NCBI RefSeq assembly: GCF_019649055.1
Contig: NW_026570223.1
Coordinates: 1,426,001-1,490,000, forward strand
Length of the DNA stretch: 64,000 bases
Reading direction: 5' to 3'
Origin: Paramacrobiotus metropolitanus
Taxonomy: Eukaryota > Tardigrada > Eutardigrada > Parachela > Macrobiotidae
Below, piece after piece: positions 29,082-40,926 of the stretch (positions are counted from its first letter, which is position 1; every line of letters starts with the position of its first letter). Made by a program: the position numbers and the translations under genes. The notes beneath the pieces were generated by a model. It searched no databases. It was not told the DNA's origin and saw only the letters and a list, made by a program, of their open reading frames with translations.

Positions 29082-32000
29082 ATGTATTTTGCCATGTGGA
29101 CAGTAAACTTTTGGATTATTTCCTTTTCTGGTAAGCCACTTTGATCTACTACGATTGACTTTAAAATTGGAAAATCTATGACATTGTTTGATGTTGTGAC
29201 AGGGATAATTTTTTATCTGCATGTATCGGCAAATCCTGGTGTGAATTCCGTTGACGATCTAACAACATCCCTTGATAATGCGTTGTACTCATTTTCCGAG
29301 GATTCTCCTTTTCTAAACAGCAGAAGCATTAACACCGAAGGGAAATACGCGCGATGGTTTAAACGCGATAGGATACCTTACTACCTCGATAAAACATACA
29401 GTAAGTTGTGCGTTGACGAAAATGATTTAATGCATACGGTAGTTAATTGTACGTTGCGTATGAAGGAAATTTAATTTGTTTTTCCACAGGCCCAACGGAA
29501 GCCGCTCTAATAACAACCGCCATTAAACAGGTTGTTTCCGAATTGAACTACTGGGTCAATTTTGTGGCAGTGCCGGCAACTTCCAATGAATACAAACTAA
29601 AGATTACACCCGTAAAAGCGGACGGGTAAGAAATCATTTTCATTATGGGTTATTTAATTTTGCTAAAACTATCACAAGGCTAACTTGATGTTCTAGATTT
29701 TTACTTTACCAAATTACCACTTACTCTATTCTGTTGATAGGAAGTACATCAATTACAAATACTCTAGGTTCACACCGGAACAGATCTGCTACTCGTTTCC
29801 GGGAATGTTAACGGTTGCGCAAAAACTCGTGGCGGTCGGCATTAAAGAACAGCGCCTGGTGTTAGCTCGGGGACGTACAGGCTGTTTAGATGGGACTATT
29901 CACTCTATCATGAAATACCTGGCTATCGCACTGGGTCTACGGAATGAACACCAACGCGGAGACCGCAACAACTGGATCCAGATATATAACGGCAATTTAA
30001 CAGCAAGTACGTCTTATGATCCCACGTGTAAATCTTAAGTCGCGTAAATTTTTGAATAACCACCGACTGGTATGAGCCGGCCACCCAGTATTACGCATTT
30101 CGTTTATGGGAAGTTGAATGATACAAAGTACATGCAAGTGAAATAATACCAACACAATACGAGTACTAGCATTTTTATTATAATGGATTTTTTTGCAGCC
30201 GGTATTGCAGCCTATAAACAGCACACAAACCGCGAAGCAAACTGGCAACTCTTCCCGTATGACTACTGCAGCGTTACACACAACCAACCGGAAGAATTTT
30301 CTAATCCAGGAACAGCGGCTTTTGCTGTCCTGAAACCACCGCACTTCATTCCAAAGCTAAATCGACTAAGCGAGAGTGATTGCAAAATTCTCCTGATGCT
30401 GTACAGTGGTGATCCATCAGCCTGTACTCCATGTGCGTTCTAATTTTTTATTCAACTAAATTCCCTAAACAGAATCAACTGTCAACTTCCACAACGCAAC
30501 AAGTGTTTGGCGTACAACGCAGCAGTAAACACATTTAAAAGACTGTCAGATTATTAGACATTTTAAAAAATGCTGCAAATATTTACTAAGATCCTAAGGT
30601 CTATACCGAAAACGCAAAACAAAATTTTTTAACTTGTGCACGTTTTAGTAAACTGTGCCGGGTTAATTAACCCGCAAATCACAACTGCCGCCCCGCCCAT
30701 CCTAAATCTGGTTCCCTTCACACCAGCTCCACCTCAAATTAAAGCCATCGCGGAACCGGCTGAGACATCCGTGACCTCCAGTCCCGATGGCACCACCACC
30801 ATCTGCCAGACCTTTCCCACCACTATGCTGACCGCGACAACGACGACGACAACGACAACGCCCACCACCACGACTACAACGTCGACAACAACGACAACGA
30901 CACCTGCCACCACGCCAACAACCACCACCACCTCTCCCAACAACACCACACTGCCGTCGACTACATCCGCCACATGCCCGCCGCCGGTATGTCCGGTGTG
31001 TACCTGTGTGTCGCGCTGTGACCCCATTACGACATCAACGACAACGTCACCGGATACAACAAAGAGTACCTTAGCGACGACGACAACCAACGCATCGACG
31101 GCAACGACAACGCTTAAGACAACCACCACCACGGAAACGCCATTAGCAGCTAAAAGTAAGAAAATATACAGTGCAGCATGCACAGTTAACAAGCAATTAA
31201 ATAATGTGCTGGCGTGCATTTGATAGGTATGTCGGTTGCCGATGACAGAGACGATATCCCGAAGCGATGTCCTGGCAGAATGTGTTCTGGACGCGTCGAT
31301 TATGCTGCGCTTTTTTTGGACGGTGAAAGTTCCATTCTTATTTCCGGTATGTTAATTTTTACCTATCCCTTCGCTAGCATTCTTTCAATAGTTGAGCAGA
31401 AACGACGTTAATAACACGGCAGTTTTGGATTAGACTGCTACATTGTGTGGGTTCAGCAGCAGTTTGTATTTGCAGGAGAATGCGCCCAAATGATCGACCC
31501 ATCCTTCCAGCTCGTCGGAGATATGATACCGTTAACAGATGTCATTCCTGGCGGCGCCGTCAGCGGTCCCATCCAGTCCATCTGGACAAATATGAACGAT
31601 GAAGGCCAGTTCCGCGTGCATATTGTTGACAACGTACGACATCTACCTCAGTATTAATTAAACTCTAAGACTACCAAGACCAGGACGTTGATTGACCTTT
31701 GGTTTTGCTAACCATGAAAGTTTCACTTTGTCATTCTTGCAGTTTGGCGTTCAGCGCAACTGCGCAATAACCCGCTGTGACGAAGAAGAAGCCAAGCCCC
31801 TGCGCCCCATGACCAGCGTTTTCTCTTTCCAAAATGGCGATTCTGAAGACTTCCGGACATTCGTGATCGATTGTACGGTACCGTAGTGTATAGCTGTTAT
31901 TATTGCCGTATTATGTGTGCGTACTTGGATTTCTTATGATCCTCATAGCTAACGGCCAAACTATTACGGACGAAACTGCCCCGGATGAGCCAATACATTT

Positions 32001-32321
32001 GTCGGATATCCGTGGAACCTCATTCAGCGCACAACCGCTCAAGACCATAACGACCGCCTGGATGATGTACACTCCAGCCAGAAGCCGGGTGCTGGCGCTT
32101 ATTGGCAAAGACAAGAGCGGTCGGCAGTATCTCGCCGAGGTCAATGTGGATTTGTCACAAAGACCGGCTGTGCTTTCGGTACGCTTAGCTTCCGATTCAA
32201 TCTGTTCCCTATCGGTCACTGCTTGAAATTTATGTAGTAACTTTGGGGTATTATTGTGTTGCAGTATATTCCGGATCGCCCCATCATGCCACTTTTTGCC
32301 AAACTTCGTCCTTGCCGTTAA
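29082..32321 (+). CDS. astacin-like pseudoprotease with mucin stretch and unassigned C-terminal region
   Basis: Eleven exons (29082-29130, 29203-29400, 29490-29625, 29741-30006, 30199-30432, 30649-31155, 31227-31346, 31476-31633, 31743-31872, 31949-32178, 32265-32321) give 694 residues in phase. A signal peptide is followed by a pro-segment and an astacin (M12A) catalytic fold. The match to astacins runs through GCLDGTI, EHQRGDRN, PYDYCSV and LSESDCKILLMLY. The zinc motif HExxHxxGxxHE is replaced: the first His by Lys186, the catalytic Glu by Tyr187, the second His by Ile190 and the third by Asn196; the Met-turn Met is Thr243. It therefore should not cleave peptides. Next come about 120 Thr-rich, mucin-like residues with a CPPPVCPVCTC cluster, then a Cys-containing region of about 300 residues, weakly reminiscent of hemopexin-type repeats but unassigned. 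A binding or structural extracellular role is likely. Confidence 0.82.
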
Positions 32322-32855
32322 TTATTACCAGTGACCTGTATCTGTGACTGTAATTATATAAACGGAACTTCTTACAATAATTTTTATTTTTTCACAAGTA
32401 AAACTCCAATACAATACAACGGTAATGTTGTGGCTCGCATAAATGCAGCGAAGGGCTATGGATCTGGTTACCGCATGCCAGAGGTCATTGTTGGCTGAAC
32501 AATACTAACTTTGTATGCTTACACGGCTTATTTGTTTGGCGCTGCAGTATCAATAAATCAACAGGCTGCCGCAACTACCAAATAGATTACTGTGTTTGTT
32601 ATGATGTTATCGTGCGCTGTATCGTATTACAAAGGTCAGGCATACGTACGTGTTTTCAGTCATCGATTATTTAATCATGCAATGTGTGTTTACATTCGAT
32701 TGATGCATGAGCATTATCTACCGATCACGGGAAGAACTTTCCGTAAACTGTCGTTCGCGCTTATAAGCCATACGCAATTGGGTATATGGAGAAAACGCTT
32801 CCCTTTCGGTCCGTTAAAATTTATTTATTAACTGAAGCGGCATAACCCTTCCAAA
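32322..32855. other. short intergenic stretch
   Basis: This holds the probable 3' UTR of the astacin-like gene (AATAAA-type signal within CAATAAATCAACAGG near 32,552) and the leader of the next gene. I see no other feature. Confidence 0.4.
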
Positions 32856-34378
32856 ATGCGTAATCTATATTTGGATTTAATATGTGTGCTAATATTCGGA
32901 ATCGCAACAACGGGGGAAACGGCCATTGTACCGACGCTTAAGGCTATATACCATGATTTGACGAAACATTTCCACGATTCCTCTTTTCTACACCACAAAG
33001 TACATGGAAAATATCGAGGTGCGAACGTTGGTTCTTAAATTACGTCATTAATATCCTTGAAAACGTACCTAGCTTGTGATTGTGTAGTAATACAATTTGT
33101 CATTGCCTTTTTTTGCAGATTGTAGTGAACTCAGGAGCGTAAATAATGGCATGCCTGGCCTTTACAACATTTCTTTCAATGGAACTTTCGTGGTGAATAT
33201 ACATATACATACATGAATGTGGTGAATGTACATACATGAATGTGGTGAACTTTCGTGGTGAATATACATATACATACACGAAATGAATATACATACATGT
33301 ATGACCATGGCCGCCTTACATGTTATAATATTTGTAATACGAATTAGTATAAGTTTATTAACTTTACAACAAAATTTTTTGCATTAAAGTTTACGAAGAG
33401 CTATTATTACCATTCGTACTTATAGCCCGTTAGGTGTTACTATAACGGCACAAACGCTTACACCATTATTCAACAACGCTTGTCCGGAAATGTGGACTTT
33501 AATCGGAAATTAGCGGAATATGCCGCCGGATTTGGGAGTGCTACCGGCGACTTCTGGTACAATCCCCGCTTACATCCAAATTAAAAACCGTGTTACGACT
33601 GAATTTTAGTGAGTAGGTTTGCCATCGATCTTCAGCTGATTCTCTTTATTTTTAGGCTTGGATTGAATATTATCCGGCGCTTGGTGGAATTGGGTAAGTC
33701 GAGGTCAATGTCTCGTTTACATATGGGAGAATCTGATTGCACAGGCGAGATTCCGATCGGAAAACAACTATTCAAAACTTCTCTCATTCAGTGCTAAAAG
33801 ATTATACAAGTGCATACTAAAACGCATATATACTTACTAAAATACAATGCATTATTTTACGTTTTCGTATCGATTAATGCTGCATGTCAAAAAGTTGTTA
33901 AAGCCAACAACGTTAAATCGCATGTAGTACACATTGTGTTATCGCTGATAACGACACTGTTGCAACAATCACCCTTTTGCTTTACTGATTAGGCAACACA
34001 AAGCTACAAATAGTTATGACATCCTGGCCGCCAAGCCAGCAGACCATCGTCGCCAATTACGGCTACTTCAGTATCGGGACACAGGCCCAGGGATGGGCGT
34101 TGTCGGTGGGAAACTATAATGGACCAGTGGCTGATGACCTTAGCTACAGTAATGGAAAGGTATTCTACACGTCCGACGTGCCCGATCCCAATTTGTGCGC
34201 GGTACACCAACGTGGAGGGTGGTGGTACAATTACTGCTCGTATGCCTTTCTGAATGGCTATTATTACCGCAACGGAAAATATGTTCCGCCGGGTCAGTTC
34301 TATGACGGGATTTACTGGAAGGATTGGCTTGGTTATGATTACTCGCTTATGCAAGTTACGATGGCCGTTAGTCCGTGA
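32856..34378 (+). CDS. secreted fibrinogen-related-domain (FReD) protein
   Basis: Five exons (32856-33018, 33119-33192, 33426-33556, 33656-33693, 33993-34378) sum to 263 residues in phase. A signal peptide (MRNLYLDLICVLIFGIATTG) is followed by a short helical spacer and a FReD of ficolin/tenascin type: DCSELRSVNNGMPGLYNI, TIIQQRLSGNVDFNR, EYAAGFGSATGDFW, GLNIIRRL, then YSNGKVFYTSD and GGWWYNYCSYAFLNGYY with the YWKDW close. FReDs bind acetylated sugars or matrix ligands; in invertebrates many act in innate recognition. The calcium loop (DVPDPNLC) is degenerate, so calcium dependence is doubtful. The exon 3 start was chosen at TATAG|CCC because it alone keeps phase. A 29-base-type minisatellite starts right at the exon 2 donor. 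Confidence 0.85.
33193..33301. repeat. minisatellite of GTGGTGAA...ATACATACATGAAT units
   Basis: Imperfect tandem copies of GTGGTGAA(T) followed by TATACATATACATACATGAA fill the start of FReD intron 2. One copy includes a duplicate of the exon end (GAACTTTCGTGGTGAA), so the exon-intron border itself has been copied into the repeat, producing extra potential donor sites. Confidence 0.8.
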
Positions 34379-34889
34379 AAAGCAGTTTTGCACAAAATTT
34401 GAAATGCGGGCGAGCAAAGCGAGCCCGCTTTGTGATAAACAACTGAGTAATTTGTCAGCAGAAAAAATAATCAATTATTCAGAAAATTAAATGCTTCTAC
34501 GACGGAGCATGGTTTGTTCAAGCGTTAAAATGTTGAGCACGACATCGCAAATTATTTATATTTCTTTAGCTTATATATATGACCTGTATTACTCATGGTT
34601 TGGGCTTTTAAATTCCCACGCTGTGCATGTAAAACACAACCGGTTGACGGGTCACCTGCTACCGTGATGAAACTATTGATTACTGTATAATACCCTGTAA
34701 AAGAATCGGTTTGTGCTGCTCGATCTGTGGATTTGAGCAGGCGCAAACTGCCGAAACACATAACGAAAACAATAAATTACATAAAAAGCTAAACATCGTT
34801 ACACGTTGAACAGTCGAACTTTTAGCGCTTCCCCTATTCTTTTTCTCCAAATTCAACGGGCATCACGACTTCATTCTGGAAGGTTGTTT
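34379..34889. other. intergenic with one GC-rich hairpin
   Basis: A compact hairpin lies at 34406-34428 (GCGGGC, loop containing GAGCAAAGCGA, GCCCGC) just after the FReD stop. No gene is supported between it and 34,890. Confidence 0.4.
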
Positions 34890-35572
34890 TGCTCAGCTTA
34901 CCATTAGTGTCGTTTACTTGAGACAGTCTTTCTACACTCCAGCAGCTGCAGCGGCGATAAGGCGTTGTTTTGCGCGGATCGCCACGCTGGAACCTGAAAA
35001 CAGTGGATCATTTGCGTGACAGGCATACTGTACACGAAAACAGAATCTCGAACGAATTCCTTACGTCTGGACGTTTTCTGTGGTATCCTAACATCCCGAT
35101 CAAACTGGTCAGATGTACACTGCTAATCCACACTCTGAACATCGGGCAAGTCGCTCTCGATCGACGTCCCAGAAAGCTAGCTTTTTCCAGGTTCTGAAGC
35201 CGAATCGATCGATAGCTAAATGACCGACACATGACGTCATAACGTTTAAGTCTTTTTAAGGGATTTCAGTAACCGGATGTTGCGCGCGAAAATGGATATC
35301 ACGCCTACGTATACAAATGATTTGGCTACAAAATATCATAAAGCAATGCAAAAAAGTATTTGGGAGTGCGCGACAGCGAAAGTTCCCGTGGATGCACACC
35401 GGGTCAAATCTCTTAAGCCTTGTGCCTTGAAACACCCACCGTAAGCGGCAAATTTGTCTGCCAAATCCATCCGTGGATCATTATTTTTGACGAGCCGGTC
35501 CTGAGCCGGCAGCCTCATAGTTAAAACTGTTGAATTCACAACCAACAGCAAATACAAACTTGTACAAACCAT
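34890..35572 (-). CDS. candidate small secreted protein, minus strand
   Basis: A possible three-exon gene. Exon 1 runs from Met at 35572 down to about 35405 and encodes a strong signal peptide (MVCTSLYLLLVVNSTVLT) followed by RLPAQDRLVKNNDPRMDLADKF-type sequence and one Cys. A GTGTGC donor follows; an acceptor near 35,135 and a GTAAGG donor near 35,060 would frame a second exon containing GMLGYHRKRPD, and a TTTTCAG acceptor near 34,988 a third with one further Cys. Dibasic sites and a single Cys pair could suit a peptide precursor, but I recognise no family. Splice choices are not unique, so only exon 1 has real support. Confidence 0.3.
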
Positions 35573-37296
35573 TTGTCTTATAAGTGACCTTTACAGCACT
35601 CGTTTCGGTGCTGGTTCAATTTGCCCCTTAACTCACTGTAGGCTTAATGCTACGCTTTCGGGATGATAAATTTCTTTCTGCGTGCTTGGAGCCAGGTCCG
35701 GGATATGCTAATCCGCAGTTTACTGTGACGCTGAGTCGCTGACAGTCAAATAGTCAATCACAATCCAGCGCAATAAAACGAGACCACCTAAGGAACACTC
35801 ACATCTCATTGCGGTTTATCCCATTTTATCCCAAAATCAGCAATATGTGGCTAGTCAACGGATGAGGTTCAAACTGACCAGTTGCTGGACATGTACAGTT
35901 GTAAAGTTGACATGTAAAGTTGTAAACTTTCTAGGGCAGTTGCTCTGCCAGACCGGTCTGAGGATTAATATTGTGAAGATTAACGCTCCAACTCATTTTC
36001 GACATAACCGGGCTTGGAGGCCTTTGACAACGTTGTATCGAGGTTATGTACTGCGTCAATTTCCGATCACTTGTACAGTTACATATTACGATAAGGCAGT
36101 ACGACAGTACTACAGAAACGTGTGGCTGTTCTATATTTTGTCTAAAGTAAAACTGGAAGATGAGCAGTAGCACGCCAGTTAACAGATTCGGGCAGGCCCT
36201 GCCACACCACCGTACTCATGAAGTTTGGACGAACCCGTGATGTGGTTTCATCTAAACATAATGTTACGTAAGTGAGGAGCAAGCTAATGTGAAAACAATG
36301 ACCGCAGTTTGCGGGTTTTGCTTATTGTGTAGAAAGTAGAAAATGGTTACGCTTAAGTGACCCGGCTCGCTTCGCTTTAAATTTCTTAACGGATTTTTTT
36401 CATTATGATAACGCCCTGCAATTGTAGATCTTTGAAATTTGAAAAGAATGTAGTAATTAATCAAATTAATTAGTTCAGTAATCAAACTTAAGCTTATGCT
36501 TGGCCTTGTATAACAATTCGGACTGCACCTTCCTCTTTCGTAGGCAACGGGCATAAAAATTATAAAAATTCAAGCGCGGTGACATTACTTCATAGTAAAA
36601 TTGCTTCATTAAATTAACCGTAAAAAAAGCAACCGAAATTTCTGTTCTATCGTGGAGTAATAGGCTTTTGAACAGTTTCCTTTAATCTGCACAGTATGCA
36701 GTATGTACTATGCACCTTAATTTCATCCGTCAACGCTAATTGCATTTGAAGTGCAACATCTGCACTGCACCACGCTCTTGCTAACTGATACCGGTTTTTT
36801 AATTGATAACTGATAGCAGTAATAACAATAATATAGGTATGTGCGCAGTTACATAGCTGCGCGTGACATGGGGTCAATGATCTCGTCGGCCACTACCGAA
36901 CCAATTTCTCATCGCTACGCGCTTCTTTTTCCGGCAATCAAATGAACAGAACGATTAACAACAAAAGCCGATTGTGAAAATATAGCGAAATGATGTGCCT
37001 GGTGGGCAGGCTGCGGCTAAAAACCGGCAGCCATTGTTTTCTATGTCGGCGTGAAAAGTTTTTGCAGTTGAACAATAATCTGTGATAATCCTTTTGTAAT
37101 ATACCGTGCATAAACTCTGCTGTTCAGACGGTGACTTTCCGAGGGGTAGAAAATAGTATAATAATGTAATATCAAATTTGTTTCCTTAATCTTTGTTGCC
37201 CTTTGTCATTCTTATATCTGGATTGACTTTATCCAGTTTAAATTAAAGCAAGCAGCATTTAAACGAAACACTCCTTTGTTTGAATTTATAAAAAAA
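35573..37296. other. intergenic; conserved upstream block of paralog C near its right end
   Basis: AT-rich DNA with no supported gene. The segment 36984-37092 is similar to the region upstream of paralog D (see the regulatory entry). Elsewhere I see no repeat or mobile element. Confidence 0.4.
36984..37092 (+). promoter_or_regulatory. conserved upstream block of paralog C (shared with D)
   Basis: AGCGAAATGATGTGCCT, a GC-rich core with GGCTAAAAACCG, and TGATAATCCT occur in this order about 205-315 bases before the paralog C start. The same order is seen at 42761-42874 before paralog D. The rest of the flanks has diverged more, so this may be the duplicated promoter or enhancer core. Confidence 0.45.
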
Positions 37297-40157
37297 ATGC
37301 GGATTATGCAAAGTTTTGGTTGGGTCACCGTCATTTTGAAATGTATTATATGGATTATCATCCCGGGATGGGCTAAAGCATATTACCGGAGGTACACTAG
37401 CTATGGTATGTAAAATTAATCAAGGTATTGAGTCTTTAGACTTTAAGGGCTGTGACCCTTTGTGGCTGATTCAGGGATGTTTTACTGCTTTGTTTGCACC
37501 ATGGTTTTGCTGACCTTCCGGAAAGCAAAATAAATGTAATTTATTATGTTAACAGCAATTCTAGTACTACATCGTCTTTACTAAATGTTTTACTGGCGGA
37601 AAAAAGGTAAAAAGGCACTAATGATAAAGATACAGTATCGATTGTGTTATTCAGGAACCGGCGACACACTGATCAACGTAATGACAGGCGGACACGCGGA
37701 TGATGCACATCGGTGGGCGACGGAATGCATGGATGGTAAGTACTGTACACCTCGTACTTGTACATCTCGTACATTTGTACAAACAAGCCTTACTACAACA
37801 AACCAGGCATTAATTAATTAATTTTTATAATAAATGAAACTTGAGCGATTCGTATCTGAATGATTTCGTGATTTCAGGAGAGGCAATGGTAGGAGTTCAC
37901 GACGGTGGAGATTATGGTGGCCTGGGCAGTAAGTGTACTATATTGTAAATTATGATAAGCACAGTCATTAACAGTAGCGAACTCATATACACATTTAGCA
38001 TAATATAAAGTATTAATTTTCCCTAATTCTTCAATACGATGCTTTAACCGATTCGTAGATATATGGTGCAAATTTATGTTTCCAAAGAAGAAGCCTTCGT
38101 TTGGGATTTATCCATATTTTGACTTCTGCAATGTTAGGTAAGAGACCTATCTACTAAAATATAGCAATTACGATATTATTACATAGCGTATTTTGTCAAA
38201 ATCTGAAATGTGGTTGACGCACTGTTGAAGCAACAAAATTGCATCAACCATCATTTCTCAAGTGTGACAAGAAAAGCCTATGCATGTCTATTTCCTGTAT
38301 GTACGTTTACTTTCGCTACGCCGACGAGTTTGAAGTTTTAACACTGGTTTTCTAAGATTTCAATGAATTATTTGGAAAACCGAAAAACGCACCACATAAA
38401 TAAAATAAAATGTCTTGCACTGATTACTTGATAGCACATGTAACTGATGCGAAGCTTAAATTAATAAAACTTATTGTCAAGAAAAACGATGCAATAAAGG
38501 GTATTTTGTAGAAATCTGGATGTGATGCATGAGTATTACTGCTACGACAAATATTATCCCATGGATACCTATGACACTTTTGTGACAGGTACACACTTAG
38601 CTAGAGTAACCCAAGTTTACGCAACGTGGACACACAATTTTACTATATATCTGATGCGCATGCCTCTAAAGCAGAATAATAAGCAGCAATGATAACTAAC
38701 AAAATAAAAATTAATTGTGGGCGTTTAAACGAACAAACATAGCGTGGTGCTGCCGGAACTGGAAGACATTTGGGCAACGGCCCGTCAGCCCCCCTTTATT
38801 GAACAACCAACAACAAGATGGATGCACCACAACAAATGCCACAGAAAAAACACTCATAAAAAAATAACGAAATTTTTCAGGTTTCAATCCAACAGTGGGC
38901 TACTTCTATGCGGGTACTCTGGGCACTCCGTTAAATCCCGCATTAACCGACTTGAACGCCGGCAATCTTAGAAATGACAACCTGTACAAATGCTGTGAGT
39001 CTCGTCGTGCATATGTTTGTCCAGCTCGCTTTTGGAGCTAACCAGACTTCAGTAAAAGACTGTTGTAACTTGTAGGGATAATAAATAATAATAATATTCG
39101 GTTCTTAGGCAAATTACCTCATGGATATCACCTCGACTATTCGCGATGCCAGTATCGATACACGCACGATAAGTAAGCAGGATGTTTTTTGGTAATTTAA
39201 AATTTAGCTAGTACACTAGATTCCATAACCGTTGCTAGGCCTAGCCCTGAGTAAATGGTATAATACTTTGTTCATTTATTTGCGGCCAGGTCGGTCGCGA
39301 GTGGGTGGGCCCAGCGCCCCTCCCCCTCTCGGAGGGAGAAAACGGGAAATGTAGCGCCGGGAGCTGGCGCGAGAAATGGACTTTGCGCTGTCTTACCGAA
39401 AATTACAATAAAAAAGTATAGAAAAGTGGCTTGTGTAGAAAAGTGGCTTTTTTGAGCCACTTGTCTACGATTTTTTCAATTTTTTTGGCCATTTTTGAAC
39501 TGGCGCGCGACCGACCTCGCGACGTCCCTGTTTGCGGCGCTTGTACTTTACTATAATTGCACATACTGATATACACAAGCACATAGACAACGAAGAACAG
39601 GGAAACCCCGCTATACGATACGATACCGATTTTTTCGTTAAGCGAGCACTGCCTATAGTATTGAAAATCCTGCTTGATTTTGCAATTAATTTGTTATTTA
39701 TGAGTAGGTTTGGCGAGCATTACGACGAAAACACAATGTTTATGGGGAAGTGTGACCGAGACGCAGTGATGACAGGTAAGACCATTTAATAACTGCAAAG
39801 TAGTTTATAGATTTTCTATACTCTGATTATGTACTTTGTAAGTGATCCTAGCTGCTGAAAATTATGACGCTTGTTTTACCGTGTAGGCATTGGTCGAGGC
39901 GAAAACCCGTGGACTGCCGGGTTGAATTTTGTCTGGGTGCAGGTAAATCTATGCTGCGTTGCGCCCAAGCAAAACGTTGTACTCCACTAAACAACTTTTC
40001 ATTGCAGTGCTGTCCATTGTTTTACGACCCAACGTTTATTCCCCTCTATGCATTCGCCAACGAAACATACCACTGGCAAGCCGGTGCCCCGCCCCTGCGG
40101 CAGATCCGCCGGCCGGCATACGGCTACGCTACAACCACCGCAACTCCAGCAATGTAA
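37297..40157 (+). CDS. secreted Cys-rich protein, unrecognised family, paralog C
   Basis: Ten exons (37297-37405, 37655-37735, 37878-37928, 38059-38137, 38512-38588, 38881-38994, 39109-39172, 39708-39775, 39887-39942, 40008-40157) give 282 residues. A signal peptide ending near PGWAKA precedes YYRRYTSYGTGD. Compared with A/B, the GDC Cys is replaced (GDTLINV), HDG becomes MDG, exon 4 begins NIWCKF rather than YMWCKF, exon 5 is shorter (77 bases) and exon 6 longer (114), with a GTLGTPLNPALTDLNAGNL segment. The CC pairs, YCYDKYYPMDTYDTF, GEHYDEN, KCDRDAVMTGIGRGENPWTAG and QCCPLFYDP are kept. The C-terminus is Arg/Pro/Thr-rich. Intron 7 carries a hAT-type MITE. C and D form the second subfamily. 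Function unknown. Confidence 0.85.
39279..39538. mobile_element. hAT-type MITE (244 bases) with 8-base target-site duplication
   Basis: The element spans 39287-39530. It is flanked on both sides by TTTGCGGC (39279-39286 and 39531-39538), an exact 8-base direct repeat. Its ends are CAGGTCGGTCGCGA and, on the other strand, CAGGGACGTCGCGA; a perfect GGTCGGTCGCG/CGCGACCGACC inverted pair lies at or near the ends. Starting with CAGG and making 8-base duplications are features of hAT elements. No transposase is encoded. The interior is GC-rich at the left and A/T-rich at the right. Confidence 0.8.
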
Positions 40158-40889
40158 ATAATAAAGACTATTAGTACGATGGAAGAATAATTAGTAATGA
40201 TGGTAACTATTATTTTGTTGTTTTCTGATCTCGGTATGCTTGGCAGTGACAAGCAGTGAATTTTGATCTCTGATATCAACTGGGCACTTCGAAAAATGAT
40301 TAGAAATCTTCCCGAAGTTTGGATGAGCAAGGCGGCAGTACTGAGTACTGCATGCTCTGCATAAATTTGACCATCACACCATATTGTACAATATACACTT
40401 TCTCCGTATGAATCTATTTAACACAACTTGTGAAAACGATGGCCCAACAAGTTTACAATGTATCTTTGATTTAATATGAGTACTGCTTAATATGATTGAA
40501 TGAATATACTGCAGGTATAGTATCCATCAAATCCAGCAAAGTGGGTTCCTGTACTGCGACCTTTGTAAATGTGCATAGCTCTCTAGCTTGTATCCTCTGC
40601 TCTATCCTTAGTGCTATCCTGTTGTAAAATACGACGTCTTTTTAAAATACGACGTAAAGTCTTCTCTATGGAAGTGTATGTAATAGAAGTGCATATATTA
40701 TAAAGACATAATAAAAATTAAATCAATATAAAGACGTACATGGTAATAACCTAGACTCATCCTTATATCTATATTACCAAAACACTGTGGCTTGTACAGC
40801 ATGCCACAGTTTTAGTGATTCTGTTTCATACGAAAAGATTTCGGCATCAACTAAAATTTCTCCTTTTGGAGGGAACAGTCAAAAGGAGG

Positions 40890-40926
40890 ATAACATACAT
40901 ATGCATTGTGATGCATATGTTATGTT
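40890..40926. repeat. hairpin ATATGCAT-TGTG-ATGCATAT
   Basis: AACATACATATGCAT is followed by a four-base loop and ATGCATATGTTATGTT, giving about 15 paired bases. Just upstream, CTCCTTTTG (40860s) and CAAAAGGAG (40880s) form a second nested-type inverted pair. Confidence 0.6.

Noticed and set aside
29178-29202. Alternative start MTLFDVVTG for the astacin-like gene
   Set aside because: The spliced model beginning at 29082 gives a better signal peptide and a consensus donor and acceptor with correct phase; the alternative cannot be excluded fully.
30734-31219. Minus-strand Val-rich frame opposite the Thr-rich exon
   Set aside because: It is the complement of ACN-repeat coding sequence of the astacin-like gene and has no independent support.
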